Below, one piece after another: positions 18,933-29,060 of a DNA stretch of 35,070 bases. The translations under genes were made by a program, and so were the position numbers. Numbering within the stretch: position 1 is the stretch's first letter; each line of letters begins with the position of its first letter. Source of the DNA: Sulfurovum sp. (GTDB taxonomy: Bacteria; Campylobacterota; Campylobacteria; Campylobacterales; Sulfurovaceae); assembly GCA_027065815.1 (NCBI GenBank), contig JAMONL010000160.1, forward strand, positions 1 to 35,070. The letters run 5' to 3'. The notes beneath the pieces were generated by a model that did not search any database, was not told the origin of the DNA, and saw nothing but the letters and a program-made list of their open reading frames with translations.

Positions 18933-19505
18933 ATGCCAAAAAAACTAATTTTGCTTATTGGAGCACCAGGCTCAGGAAAATCAACTGATGCTAAAATGAT
19001 CGCAGAGAAACATTCAGGAAATATTACGAGTTATTCAACTGGAGATCTCATCAAAAAAGAGATTGAAAAGGGAACTGCTGTTGGAAATATTGCAAAAAGT
19101 TTTGTTAATAAGGGTAACCTTGTCCCTACCGGAATTGTTGTTGAATTAATCGTTGATGCGGTCAATAATGCTCCCACACCTGTTGTGTTGCTTGATGGAT
19201 TCCCGGGTAAAGAGAAACAGCTGCAGTACTTCTGTGATTATATTTTCAACAATGACAAGATTAATATTATATCTGTCCTTGAGATCAAAGTCAATGAGGC
19301 GCTAGCCAAAGAGCGCTGGTTGGCATCAGGAAGAAGTGAAGAAGTATTTGAACATGAGATGAAATCATACAAAGAATCACTTGCTGAAATTGAAGCACAT
19401 TATGCAAATCAAAATATATTGAAAGTGATCGATGGGGAGAGAGATCTCGATACTGTCATAGCAGATATTGATACCTACCTTCAAAATATCTGTACAAGCA
19501 TCTAA
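18933..19505 (+). CDS. adk: Adenylate kinase
   Basis: 'KLILLIGAPGSGKSTDAKMIAEKH', 'YSTGDLIKKEIEKGTAVG', 'VVLLDGFPGKEKQL'; ATG 18933 preceded by AAAGGAG. Confidence 0.92.
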   Translation: MPKKLILLIGAPGSGKSTDAKMIAEKHSGNITSYSTGDLIKKEIEKGTAVGNIAKSFVNKGNLVPTGIVVELIVDAVNNAPTPVVLLDGFPGKEKQLQYFCDYIFNNDKINIISVLEIKVNEALAKERWLASGRSEEVFEHEMKSYKESLAEIEAHYANQNILKVIDGERDLDTVIADIDTYLQNICTSI

Positions 19506-19523
19506 TATAATTAAGTACCTTAG

Positions 19524-19550
19524 AGATGGACGCAGATCATGCGTTTATCT
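19524..19550. terminator. Hairpin between convergent adk and murC
   Basis: AGATGGACGCA-GATCA-TGCGTTTATCT: 11-bp stem with two G-T pairs, followed on + by TATCAATTTT. Confidence 0.45.
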
Positions 19551-19558
19551 TATCAATT

Positions 19559-20881
19559 TTACGCTTCTCCACGTATCTGATAAGTGATATCCCCTGCACC
19601 GAAGGATGTCACAAGTCCCTGCTCATAGGTACGGATAACATGACCATCTTTATATACTTTCACAATACAGTCTTCTTTCGTGACCGAGTCTGCCATAAGC
19701 AGTTTATATCGGCTGAATGCTCCTTTAAGGTCTATCTCTATCGGAAGTTCACCCGCTGACCAGATAGGAAGAATGACAAGCTCATCAACCCCTTTAAAAC
19801 ACTCTACAAAAGCCATAAGGTTATCAATGGTTCTGGTATATTTATGCGGCTGCCAGATCACATTCAGGGTATTAAAATCACGTAGACTTTTATATGCCTG
19901 TAAAGATTCCATGGTCACTCTTATCTCCGTCGGATGATGACCGTAATCATCTATTACCACCATTGTTTCGTTATTTTGAACAATGTCAAAACGTTTTTTG
20001 ATCCCTTTGTAATTCAATAGATGGACGCGGATATCTTCCAGGTCTTCTCCAAGTTCCAGTGCAGCCAAAATGGCAAGTGCCGCATCCAAAGCAATATGAT
20101 TACCGAAGCCAAAAACATCAAAAGTACCCAGATCCAAAAGTTCAAACCTTGTATGGGGTTCCCCATGGATAAGAATAAATTCTATATTTTGGATATCTTT
20201 TGACGGATAGAGTTTAATACTTTCAAAATCCAAAGAAGCCAAAAATTCATCTTCTGCATTGATCACACGTGTTTTTGCCAGAGATAAAAAGTTTCTATAC
20301 GCATTGTAAAAACGTTCTTCATCATACTCGTAATACTCCATATGCTCCGGTTCAACATTGGTCACGATGGCAAGCGTCGGGTTTGAGTTAAGAAAACTTT
20401 CATCACTCTCATCTGCTTCAAAGACCACTCTGTCATTCGGATAATTACGGACATTCGATCCGAATTCTTTAGAGATCGCACCGATCAGAGCATTAGATTC
20501 AAGGATGATGGAAGCCAGCATTGCTGACGTTGTACTTTTACCATGGGCACCCCCGACCGCATAGACTTCCTTGTCTTTCAATATCGGTTTGAGTGCTTCT
20601 TTACGTGACAGTAAAGTGATACCCAGTTCTTTTGCCTTTTGATACTCAGGATTTGTAGGACGTACCGCTGCAGAGTAAACAACAATGTCTACACCTTCGA
20701 CAGCATCTTCATGATGAGGAATGGTGATCTTTGCGCCAAAACTGGTCGCCAGATCATTAGTGATCTCCGTCTGTTTAATGTCAGAACCGGAGATCCTGTG
20801 TCCGTCATTATGAAGAAATTTTGCCAAAGCAGAGAGCCCAATACCGCCGATACCGATAAAATGTATTTTTTTTGTCTCCAT
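19559..20881 (-). CDS. murC: UDP-N-acetylmuramate--L-alanine ligase
   Basis: 'HFIGIGGIGLSALAKFLHNDGHRISGSD', 'AVGGAHGKSTTSAML', 'VVIDDYGHHPTEIRVTMESL', 'WQPHKYTRTIDNL'. Confidence 0.96.
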   Translation of the reverse strand: METKKIHFIGIGGIGLSALAKFLHNDGHRISGSDIKQTEITNDLATSFGAKITIPHHEDAVEGVDIVVYSAAVRPTNPEYQKAKELGITLLSRKEALKPILKDKEVYAVGGAHGKSTTSAMLASIILESNALIGAISKEFGSNVRNYPNDRVVFEADESDESFLNSNPTLAIVTNVEPEHMEYYEYDEERFYNAYRNFLSLAKTRVINAEDEFLASLDFESIKLYPSKDIQNIEFILIHGEPHTRFELLDLGTFDVFGFGNHIALDAALAILAALELGEDLEDIRVHLLNYKGIKKRFDIVQNNETMVVIDDYGHHPTEIRVTMESLQAYKSLRDFNTLNVIWQPHKYTRTIDNLMAFVECFKGVDELVILPIWSAGELPIEIDLKGAFSRYKLLMADSVTKEDCIVKVYKDGHVIRTYEQGLVTSFGAGDITYQIRGEA

Positions 20882-20885
20882 GCTG

Positions 20886-21485
20886 TTACTTCTTATCTTC
20901 TTCTAACACTTTCAACGCCTCTTCTCCCTCTTTTACATATCTTGCAAACATGGTCAACAAAATATCATTGGGTTGAACAAAAGTTTGAATGAAAAAGGCC
21001 AAAGGATCATTTTCGTCAATATAGCTTACATCCACCATATTCTCAATAAAGTCATCAAAACTGTTCCCGGCCATCACTGCACAGGCATGGATCATCATGG
21101 CATCTTTAAGCACTTTGTGATCGATGGTGTGATGCAGCACAAGGAACATCTCTTTGGCTCCTTTTTTATCATTCTCGGAATAACGCTGGATCGCATGCTC
21201 GTAAATGGCTCTTGCAATCGCTCTCTCTTCAACATCGTTTGTCACATCAAAGTTTTTATGTTCAGCAAGATACTCTGCCAATTTATCAAAAGATGTGTTT
21301 ACAATGAAAGTAAAAATTTCATTGATCTCATCTTCAGGTGCTTCGATCACAAGCTGTGCATCCAAAAGCTGATATCCTTTGGCGATAGACTCTTCATTTT
21401 TACACTCTTCTTCCAGTCTTTTAATATTCGCTAAAAACTCTGGGTCTTTCTTCAACTCTTCTACATGTATTTCCGGCATTTCCAT
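20886..21485 (-). CDS. Conserved hypothetical helical protein
   Basis: 199 aa, acidic and helical, between murC and the dapC-like gene with overlapping or near-overlapping ends; no domain recognised. Confidence 0.65.
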   Translation of the reverse strand: MEMPEIHVEELKKDPEFLANIKRLEEECKNEESIAKGYQLLDAQLVIEAPEDEINEIFTFIVNTSFDKLAEYLAEHKNFDVTNDVEERAIARAIYEHAIQRYSENDKKGAKEMFLVLHHTIDHKVLKDAMMIHACAVMAGNSFDDFIENMVDVSYIDENDPLAFFIQTFVQPNDILLTMFARYVKEGEEALKVLEEDKK

Positions 21486-22612
21486 TATTTACTCTCCATT
21501 GCTGATTTTATGCGTTCCAACGCTTCTCTTGTCTTGTCTGCTTCATATACCAATGCCAGTCTGACATAGCCTTTTCCTTCACCTTCGCGTCCGAGGAATG
21601 AACCGGGGATCACCTTCAGATTATAGTTTTCATACAGTTTAACTGTAAAATTGATCTCATCAGCTACTTTTAGCCAAATGTAAAAGGTTGCCTCCGGCGC
21701 TTCCACCCCCAGCACTTCTTTCGCGATCTCAAAGTTCTTTTTATACTTCTCTCTGAAACCATTGACATGCTCCTGGTCTGCCCATGCTGTAGCTGCAGCT
21801 TCCTGTAAAGGCAGTGGCGATGCGCAGCCGACATAGGTTCTGTAGACCATGTAGTTTTTCAATATCTCCGCATCACCTGCAATAAAACCTGAACGCAGCC
21901 CCGGAGCAGAAGAACGTTTTGAGATGGAATTGATCACCAGTATATTTTTAAACTCTGTATTACCTGCTTCGATACTTGCATTCAAAAGTGACGGCAGGGG
22001 GTCATTCAGGTAGAGGTCGGCATAACACTCATCATTCATAAGTACAAAATCATGTTTCAATGCGAGTTCTACCCATTTTTTAAGATCATCCATTAGCATC
22101 ACGGAAGAGGTTGGATTGTTCGGTGAGTTCAAAATGACAAAGTCTGCTTTTTCCAAAGCTTCTTCATCCACTTCCGGCTGAAAATCATTGATTTCATTTA
22201 AATTCAGGTAAATTACTTCTGCTCTGCACGCTTTTGCAGCCCCTTCATAGATCTGGTAAAAAGGATTGGGGAAGACCATCACGGGATCTTTCACATCATG
22301 CAGTAAAAATTGCGGAAAGTTAAAAAGTACTTCTCTCGTTCCAAAAGTAGGGATTATCTGAGCATTGTCGAGGTGAAGGTCAAAACGTTTTTCAAGATAG
22401 GTCAACATACCTTCACGAAGTGATACTTCACCAGATGTTTTAGGGTATTTATTAAGCAGAGAAACATTCTGTTTTAATGCATCCAGTATAAATGCCGGTG
22501 TAGCAAACTGAGGCTCACCAATAGTTAAAGAAAGTGCCGAATATTTAGCATTTGGTACTATATTTTCAAGAAGTCTATTGAGTTTCTCAAAGGGATAGGT
22601 TTCAAAGTTCAT
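21485..22612 (-). CDS. dapC: Class I/II aminotransferase, probable succinyldiaminopimelate transaminase (DapC-like)
   Basis: 'SALSLTIGEPQFATP', 'NSPNNPTSSVM', 'NDECYADLY', PLP Lys region 'INSISKRSSAPGLRSGF'. Confidence 0.8.
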   Translation of the reverse strand: MNFETYPFEKLNRLLENIVPNAKYSALSLTIGEPQFATPAFILDALKQNVSLLNKYPKTSGEVSLREGMLTYLEKRFDLHLDNAQIIPTFGTREVLFNFPQFLLHDVKDPVMVFPNPFYQIYEGAAKACRAEVIYLNLNEINDFQPEVDEEALEKADFVILNSPNNPTSSVMLMDDLKKWVELALKHDFVLMNDECYADLYLNDPLPSLLNASIEAGNTEFKNILVINSISKRSSAPGLRSGFIAGDAEILKNYMVYRTYVGCASPLPLQEAAATAWADQEHVNGFREKYKKNFEIAKEVLGVEAPEATFYIWLKVADEINFTVKLYENYNLKVIPGSFLGREGEGKGYVRLALVYEADKTREALERIKSAMESK

Positions 22613-22672
22613 TGTTGCCCTAATTTTTAAAGAGATTATATCGAAGTTGGTGTTAAAAAAGGAAAGTATCTT

Positions 22673-24403
22673 TTAATATAGGGAAGTTTGACCCATATAT
22701 ACGGTGTTGCTGTTTCTCACAAGAAAAGCACCGCTATTAATATATTCACGTACTTTCTTCAATGAATTACGTGCCTGTGATTCATTGCTATATGGACCTA
22801 CAAATACTTTATATTTGTCTGTATATTCCGTATTACACTGCAAACCGAGTTTCTGTAGCTTTTCAAGATAACTTGGTGTTGGCTTTTTGACAAATGATCC
22901 CGTCTGTATATAATAATGGGTGTCTGATTTTCTCTGATACTTCTGTCTGTCTAAAGGAGATACAAGATCTTGTTGATCTGTAATAGTGGCTTTAGATACT
23001 CTTCCTCTACCTTTATAGGTCACCAGCCATTTCATAATATTGTTTTGCAGAGCAGATGCTCTCCAATTTCCTTTTTTGGTATTGACCAAAATAACAACCG
23101 TATATAGTCTACCGTTTTTACTTTTTACATATCCGCCGATATTCTTCACCCGCTTCAGTGTTCCTGTTTTCATCCAGGCACGATTTCTGACAACAGTACC
23201 TTTAAAACGTCTTTTGATGGTACCATCCACCCCTGCGATCGAGAGTGTATTCATCCAGCGTTGACCATATTTCAGATAAGCATGATCATACACCCCTGCC
23301 AAAACTTTTGCTGTGATCTTTGAAGTTCGGGAAAGTCCACAACCGTTATCGATATGCAGACTACCCCGTTTCAATGCCCCACGGCTTTTGAGAATGTATG
23401 TCACCGCCTGTCTCCCTTTCGAGAGTGTTGATGGGGCACCATACAGCTTCGCTCCAAGCAGAAGCATTAGATGTCTGGCATAAAGGTTGTTGGATTTTTT
23501 GGCCGTTTTGGAGATGATCTTCTCCAGAGGTTTGGAATAGTGCGTAAAAAGCTCTTTGGCATTCTTAGGGATTCTATTTAGACGGAAGCCGCCATTGACA
23601 ACAACACCACTCTTTTGCAAAGCATCTTTCAATGCATAATAGAAAGATTTATAGGGTTTGGTGATCACTTGACAGAGATTTCGCGTAGCACATTTCTTTG
23701 AAATAGGACCTCGCAAGAGTACAATTGGTGTCTCCTGACTTTTATCTACTTTGAATGACGGCCAGGAGTAACGTCCTCGACAGGGTTTGTTGACAGGTTT
23801 GAGATTATTCACGATCTTGTAACTGCCGTCAGGGGTCTTTTTACTTACACGATTCTGTTTAGGAGATACACAGATGGTACTGATACGTTCATTGAACATC
23901 ATGGCGTCCGGCATGGCATTGTAAGGACTGTATGTATGCTGGTCAAAACCGGAATTATTTTTACTCCCCACTTTAAAATAACTTCGATCGATCACAATAT
24001 TTCCGGTAATTCTCTTGATACCTTTGGCTTTGATATTTGCCACGATCCCGGCAAGATCTCTAGACGAAAGCGTGGGATCTCCAAAACCTTTGACAAGCAG
24101 ATCACCATGAAGTACCCCGCCCTTTACTTTGCCTCTCATATAAAACTTCGTAGGCCAGCGGTAGTTAAAACCGAGCTTCAAGATCGCAGCATAGGTAGAA
24201 AGTACTTTGATCACTGAAGCAGGAGTACGTGCCTTGTCAGCATTGAGTGAAGCGACTACCCGGTTACTGTTCCCTGCCTCTTTGATATAGATACTGATAT
24301 CTTTTTTGGGAATACCCGATTTCTTGATAGCAGCATTGATCCCTGCCGGAAGGGCATGGATCAAAGTGGAGAGTAGAAACAAGACCACTAATATTTTTTT
24401 CAC
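22673..24403 (-). CDS. dacB: D-alanyl-D-alanine carboxypeptidase/endopeptidase (PBP4/DacB, peptidase S13) with C-terminal SPOR domain
   Basis: SxxK 'TPASVIKVLS', SxN 'KSNNLYAR', KTG 'AWMKTGTLKRVKNIGGYV'; signal peptide; C-terminal 'HYYIQTGSFVKKPTPSYLEKLQKLG...YKVFVGPYSNESQARNSLKKV'. Confidence 0.9.
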   Translation of the reverse strand: MKKILVVLFLLSTLIHALPAGINAAIKKSGIPKKDISIYIKEAGNSNRVVASLNADKARTPASVIKVLSTYAAILKLGFNYRWPTKFYMRGKVKGGVLHGDLLVKGFGDPTLSSRDLAGIVANIKAKGIKRITGNIVIDRSYFKVGSKNNSGFDQHTYSPYNAMPDAMMFNERISTICVSPKQNRVSKKTPDGSYKIVNNLKPVNKPCRGRYSWPSFKVDKSQETPIVLLRGPISKKCATRNLCQVITKPYKSFYYALKDALQKSGVVVNGGFRLNRIPKNAKELFTHYSKPLEKIISKTAKKSNNLYARHLMLLLGAKLYGAPSTLSKGRQAVTYILKSRGALKRGSLHIDNGCGLSRTSKITAKVLAGVYDHAYLKYGQRWMNTLSIAGVDGTIKRRFKGTVVRNRAWMKTGTLKRVKNIGGYVKSKNGRLYTVVILVNTKKGNWRASALQNNIMKWLVTYKGRGRVSKATITDQQDLVSPLDRQKYQRKSDTHYYIQTGSFVKKPTPSYLEKLQKLGLQCNTEYTDKYKVFVGPYSNESQARNSLKKVREYINSGAFLVRNSNTVYMGQTSLY

Positions 24404-25557
24404 TTCATCTCCCTATAGGCTTTCAGGATTCTTTGCATCGCTTCTTCCAGCACTGCTCTGGATGTCCCTATATTCAATCGCATATACCCCTCTCCTGTTT
24501 TTCCAAAACTCATCCCGTCATTGAGACCCAATTTGGCTTTCGTAATGAAAAAGTCCACCAGCTCTGCATGTGTCATACCCATTTTTGAGCAATCCAGCCA
24601 AAGTAGATAGGTAGCTTCTGAAGAAAAAGCAGTGATCGGTATATTATTTGCATTTATAAATGCTTTTACAAAGGTAATATTCTCTGCCAAATGTACTTTC
24701 AGGGCTTCCAGCCAAATATCACCCTCTTCATAGGCAGACATCAAGGCTTCTATACCAAAAGGATTACCATTGGTAACACCCGACTTGTCCTGTCTGACGC
24801 TAAATCGTCTTCTCAGTCTGTCATCCGGAATAATAGCATAAGAGGTATTGAGTCCTGCTATATTGAATGTTTTGGAAGGTGCATTGAGGATCACACAATG
24901 GTCTTTCATTTTCTCAAAACTACCAAGAATATGATGGGTTTTCTCATACACAATATCTGCATGGATCTCATCTGATACGATCACCACATTGTTTTCAAGA
25001 CAAATATCGATCATTTTCTCCAGTTCTTCTTCATCCCATACACGCCCTGTAGGATTGTGAGGAGAACAGAGTAAAAAGATCTTTGATTTTTTTATCTTCT
25101 TTTCAAAGTCTTCAAAATCGATCTCGTATCTAGCATTTTTGTTACGCAGAACATTGTCATAGAGTTTTCTTTTTTTACGTTTGACAGAAGAAGCAAAAGG
25201 TGGATAGATAGGACTTTGTATCACGACTCCGTCTCCCTTTTGGGAATAGGCTTCAATGGCAAAATTCATCGAAGGGATCACACCGTAACAGGGTACGATC
25301 CATTCCTTTTTGATCTCCCAATCAAAACGTTTTTTCATCCATCCTCTTATAGCATCATAATAACGCGGAGGATAGACCGTATATCCATATATAGGATGTT
25401 TGGCTCGTTTTATCAGTGTCTTTTGGACACATTCAGGAGAAGCAAGATCCATATCAGCAACCCATAAAGGCATCAGATCATCAGTACCGAATTTTTTCAC
25501 GGCATCATCCAGTTTGGTCGTGTAGGTTCCCTGTCTGTCTACTGCTTTAAAGTCCAT
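24400..25557 (-). CDS. PatB/MalY-family PLP-dependent C-S lyase; candidate OvoB
   Basis: 'DLMPLWVADMDLASPECVQ', 'CSPHNPTGRVWDEEELEKM', 'SDEIHADIVY', PLP Lys 'NAPSKTFNIAGLNTSY'; 9 nt downstream of ovoA. Confidence 0.88.
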   Translation of the reverse strand: MDFKAVDRQGTYTTKLDDAVKKFGTDDLMPLWVADMDLASPECVQKTLIKRAKHPIYGYTVYPPRYYDAIRGWMKKRFDWEIKKEWIVPCYGVIPSMNFAIEAYSQKGDGVVIQSPIYPPFASSVKRKKRKLYDNVLRNKNARYEIDFEDFEKKIKKSKIFLLCSPHNPTGRVWDEEELEKMIDICLENNVVIVSDEIHADIVYEKTHHILGSFEKMKDHCVILNAPSKTFNIAGLNTSYAIIPDDRLRRRFSVRQDKSGVTNGNPFGIEALMSAYEEGDIWLEALKVHLAENITFVKAFINANNIPITAFSSEATYLLWLDCSKMGMTHAELVDFFITKAKLGLNDGMSFGKTGEGYMRLNIGTSRAVLEEAMQRILKAYREMK

Positions 25558-25566
25558 ATACTTTTC

Positions 25567-27666
25567 CTATTTCTTTTCCCACACACTCATTTGTGCAATG
25601 GTGTATTGGTGTTTTCTTGCTGTTTCTTGTATTACGAACGGTACATCCTGCGTGTCAAGGAGTGTAAAATCATCACCCAATATCTCTTCAAGTCCCTGCA
25701 ACGTCGTCACATTCTCTCCGTCACGTTTGTAACCGCCTATCCACTTCTCTTTGGCAGTAGACTCTTCCTGCCAGGTGTAAGGTGAGGTCAAAACGAGTAA
25801 ACCTTTTTCATTAAGCCGTGCAGACATACTGTCTAAAAACTTTTTAGGGTCATACAGCCTGTCTATTAGATTGCCGGCAAAGATCAGATCAAAATCTTTA
25901 AAAATAGGTTTCAAATTACAGGCATCTGCCTGCCAGAACACTACTTTATCCGCTTCCTCTTCCAGGTCAAGAGAGGAGAGTTTGACTTCATGGAATTTTT
26001 CAAGCTCTCCTTCTGTCGGCATCACGTAGCGCAATACCCCGCTCTCTTTGATCTTCTGTGCTTCCTGTATAAAGCGTGTAGAGAAATCCACCCCGATCAC
26101 TTCATCAAATTCACGTGCCAGTTCAAAAGTACTGCGCCCTATGGCACAGCCTATATCAAAGGCTTTTCTTTTCGGTCTGTCTTTCATGTATGTCAGTGCC
26201 AATTCCGCACATGCGGCAGGATAGTTCTCTACAGCAAGTCTGTTCTCGCCCCAGGAAAAATGGCAATACTGCGAAATAATGCTGTCTGTTGTATAGGGGT
26301 TGCTCATAATATTCTCTTCATAATAACTCTCTATATATCTGAAGCCAGCATGCTGATAAAAATGTTTTCTAAAACCGTAACGGCTGCTTTGTGTAGCCAG
26401 GTTTCCACAGCTCACCCAGGAACCACCATTAATAATATTATGTTTGCCATCAAAAGTAGGTACAGTAAAATCATCATATACAGGATGAACCTTGAATCCT
26501 TCAAAAGGATAAATAGGTGTACGGGACCACTGCCATACATTCCCTACCACATCAAAGAAATCTCCGAAAGAAAAACGGTCGACCGGCACAGAAGAGGTGA
26601 ATTTGTCCAAAGCGATATTTGCGTTTGTACTTCCCTTTTCCATCCAATCCAGATAGTTGGGAACCTTTACTGCTTCACGCAGTCTGACATATTCATCTTC
26701 TGTAGGCAGCACAATATTTGTACCCTCTTTTTGACTCTTCCATCGGCAAAATGCTTCTGCCTCCAAACAATTGACCTCAACCGGCCAGTTCAAAGGAAGA
26801 TCGATCTCTCTGCTGAGCGTACGCAAGCCATAGTCCGCTTCTGTTTCTCTCCAGAAAAGAGGACAGTGTGCCCGAGTGAAGCTTCTCCACGCATTCCCTT
26901 CATCACACCAATATTCACTTTTGTGATAACCGTCATCTTTGATAAAGTCAAGATATTCTCCGTTTGAAACCAGATATTTGGAAGCTCGGAATTTCGGCAT
27001 CTGTGCCTGATGTGTACCATATTCATTATCCCAGCCGAAGAGTACCGTATCTCTGTCCTTACCCAATATCACCCTGCCTGAAGATACATTAAGAAGTTCA
27101 TTCTTCGGTGCATCTCCATAAGCTTCACACTCAATCCAGTTTGTGTCTTCACGTATCATTTCAAAGGGTAATTGGCGTATCAGTACCGACGAAGTTTCAA
27201 GATGAATATTTTCATGTTCGATCCCCATCATGATCACCCACCATGGGGATTCCCAGCCAATAGGAAGTTCCAAGGGTAAAGTATCTATGAGGTCAGAGAC
27301 GAGTGCATAAACTTTGTCTCGGTAGTCCTGCGTCTCTTCTACAGTAGGCCAGTTGTAATGTTTTTCATTAAGATCATCCCAGGACATTTCATCCACGCCT
27401 ACCGCAAATATGGATTCCAAATGCGGATCTATACGGGTATCGATGATCTTTGCAAGTTTGAGTTTGTTGATAAAAAATGTGGCAGTATGTCCGTAGTAGA
27501 AGATAATGGGATGTCGAAGCGGATCGGCTTTTTGAAAGTAGGCTTTTTCATCTGCAACAAGATTGAAAAGAGATTCATAACGTTTGTAACAAAACTGAAA
27601 ATATGCTTTTATCTCCCGGCGTTTTTTTTCACTGTCAACACCGGAAAGTGTAGGTATCTTGATCAA
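25567..27666 (-). CDS. ovoA: OvoA-type 5-histidylcysteine sulfoxide synthase fused to a SAM methyltransferase
   Basis: HX3HXE motif 'HENIHLE', DinB-like N-terminus, FGE-sulfatase domain ('FGDFFDVVGNVWQWSRTPIYPFEGF', 'NIINGGSWVSCGNLATQSSRYGFRKHF...GFRY'), C-terminal methyltransferase 'FDIGCAIGRSTFELAREFDEVIGVDFS'; 699 aa. Confidence 0.92.
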   Translation of the reverse strand: MIKIPTLSGVDSEKKRREIKAYFQFCYKRYESLFNLVADEKAYFQKADPLRHPIIFYYGHTATFFINKLKLAKIIDTRIDPHLESIFAVGVDEMSWDDLNEKHYNWPTVEETQDYRDKVYALVSDLIDTLPLELPIGWESPWWVIMMGIEHENIHLETSSVLIRQLPFEMIREDTNWIECEAYGDAPKNELLNVSSGRVILGKDRDTVLFGWDNEYGTHQAQMPKFRASKYLVSNGEYLDFIKDDGYHKSEYWCDEGNAWRSFTRAHCPLFWRETEADYGLRTLSREIDLPLNWPVEVNCLEAEAFCRWKSQKEGTNIVLPTEDEYVRLREAVKVPNYLDWMEKGSTNANIALDKFTSSVPVDRFSFGDFFDVVGNVWQWSRTPIYPFEGFKVHPVYDDFTVPTFDGKHNIINGGSWVSCGNLATQSSRYGFRKHFYQHAGFRYIESYYEENIMSNPYTTDSIISQYCHFSWGENRLAVENYPAACAELALTYMKDRPKRKAFDIGCAIGRSTFELAREFDEVIGVDFSTRFIQEAQKIKESGVLRYVMPTEGELEKFHEVKLSSLDLEEEADKVVFWQADACNLKPIFKDFDLIFAGNLIDRLYDPKKFLDSMSARLNEKGLLVLTSPYTWQEESTAKEKWIGGYKRDGENVTTLQGLEEILGDDFTLLDTQDVPFVIQETARKHQYTIAQMSVWEKK

Positions 27667-27733
27667 ACTTCATTCCTTTAGAATTTATAGTGATGTAAGA
27701 TCCCGGATCAAGACTTAAAAAAGCGAACCATGA

Positions 27734-28072
27734 TCAAAAGTCTGCTTTTTCTTTACTGCTCTCTATCATAGAAATAATAATGGTATAGACATTGGCTACG
27801 ACAGCACCTATGACCAATCCTACTGCAAGTGTATGTGCTTCATAGAACTTCAATGCAAAAAAGGCCGGTATCAGGTGAAGGTCGGCTACTAACGATCCTG
27901 CCAAAAGTTCGGCAGAAAGTGTGTTTCTCACACCGATCTTCAGAATGGTCGATATCACATTCACTGAACCTGCCACAAAAAGAGCGACCAGTGCTTCATC
28001 ATATAAAAAAGCTGCTGATGTCGTCAATGACATCAGTGTAAAAAATATATAAAAAACTTTTCCCCATTGCAT
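27734..28072 (-). CDS. Small integral membrane protein of unknown function (possibly DUF6394)
   Basis: 112 aa, several hydrophobic helices, upstream of ovoA and downstream of secF on the same strand. Confidence 0.6.
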   Translation of the reverse strand: MQWGKVFYIFFTLMSLTTSAAFLYDEALVALFVAGSVNVISTILKIGVRNTLSAELLAGSLVADLHLIPAFFALKFYEAHTLAVGLVIGAVVANVYTIIISMIESSKEKADF

Positions 28073-28088
28073 ACAAACTCCTTAAAGG

Positions 28089-29060
28089 TTATATTGTACC
28101 ATTTTCATACATGGCGCGCATTTTTTCTTTCTCTTTTTCTCTCTTGAGTTTTGCTGCCTCTTTTTCTCTGAATCCAGAGACAGAGAAACCAAGCCACATA
28201 AGGATCGGTGATGCTACAAAGATCGAAGAATAAGTACCTACGATGATACCAACAAGTAATGTAAATCCAAACCCGTGAATGATCTCTCCACCAAACATCC
28301 ATAATGTAAATACAACAAAGAATGTTGTTAAAGAAGTGAGTGTCGTTCTTGAAAGCGTACGTGTGACCGACTCATCGATGATCGCTCCAAGGTCAGGGTT
28401 TTTAATGGTTCTGATCCCCTCTCGAATACGGTCAAAGACAATGATCGTATCGTTCAGTGAGTATCCCAATATCGTCAAAAGTGCTGCCAGGGTATCAAGA
28501 TTCACTTCTATGTTAAAAAGTACCACTGCTCCCATAGCGATGGTCACATCATGAACCAAAGCCATCACCGAAGCAACCGCAAAACGCCATTCAAATCGGA
28601 AGGAAACATAAATCAGAATACCAATGATCGCAAGAAGCAGAGACATAAGCCCTTTTTCACGCAATTCAGAACCAACCTTGGCGCCTACCATATCGACCCT
28701 ACGTATCTCAAACTTGCCTGTATCTGCCAAAAGTTCATGTACCGTATCGGAAACATCTTCACCCAAAGCCTGAGAACTTGTTTTAGTACGGATGACCACT
28801 TCTTTGTCAGAACCGAAGAAAGTAACTGTTGCAGATTCATAATGCTTGTCTTTTGAAATTGCTTCTCTGATCTTTTTGATCGGTGCTTTTCCCTCATATT
28901 GAACCTGCACCAGAGTACCGCCGGCAAAATCAATACCGTAGTTGAAGCCTTTTGTCAGGATCAGACCAAGAGAAAGAAGAACCAGTACGATCGATAAAAT
29001 ACCGAAACGTTTACTTTTAGCCATAAGGCTGAGAGGCTTTTTATACTTAAATACTTCCAT
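28089..29060 (-). CDS. secF: Protein translocase subunit SecF
   Basis: 'FNYGIDFAGGTLVQVQYEG', 'LAALLTILGYSLNDTIIVFDRIREGIR', 'SRTTLTSLTTFFVVFTLWMFGG'. Confidence 0.97.
   Translation of the reverse strand: MEVFKYKKPLSLMAKSKRFGILSIVLVLLSLGLILTKGFNYGIDFAGGTLVQVQYEGKAPIKKIREAISKDKHYESATVTFFGSDKEVVIRTKTSSQALGEDVSDTVHELLADTGKFEIRRVDMVGAKVGSELREKGLMSLLLAIIGILIYVSFRFEWRFAVASVMALVHDVTIAMGAVVLFNIEVNLDTLAALLTILGYSLNDTIIVFDRIREGIRTIKNPDLGAIIDESVTRTLSRTTLTSLTTFFVVFTLWMFGGEIIHGFGFTLLVGIIVGTYSSIFVASPILMWLGFSVSGFREKEAAKLKREKEKEKMRAMYENGTI

Noticed and set aside
25990-26967. 325-aa + strand ORF
   Set aside because: Fully antisense to well-supported ovoA; composition is rich in C/F/H/I with no domain and no SD. 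A by-product of codon bias.
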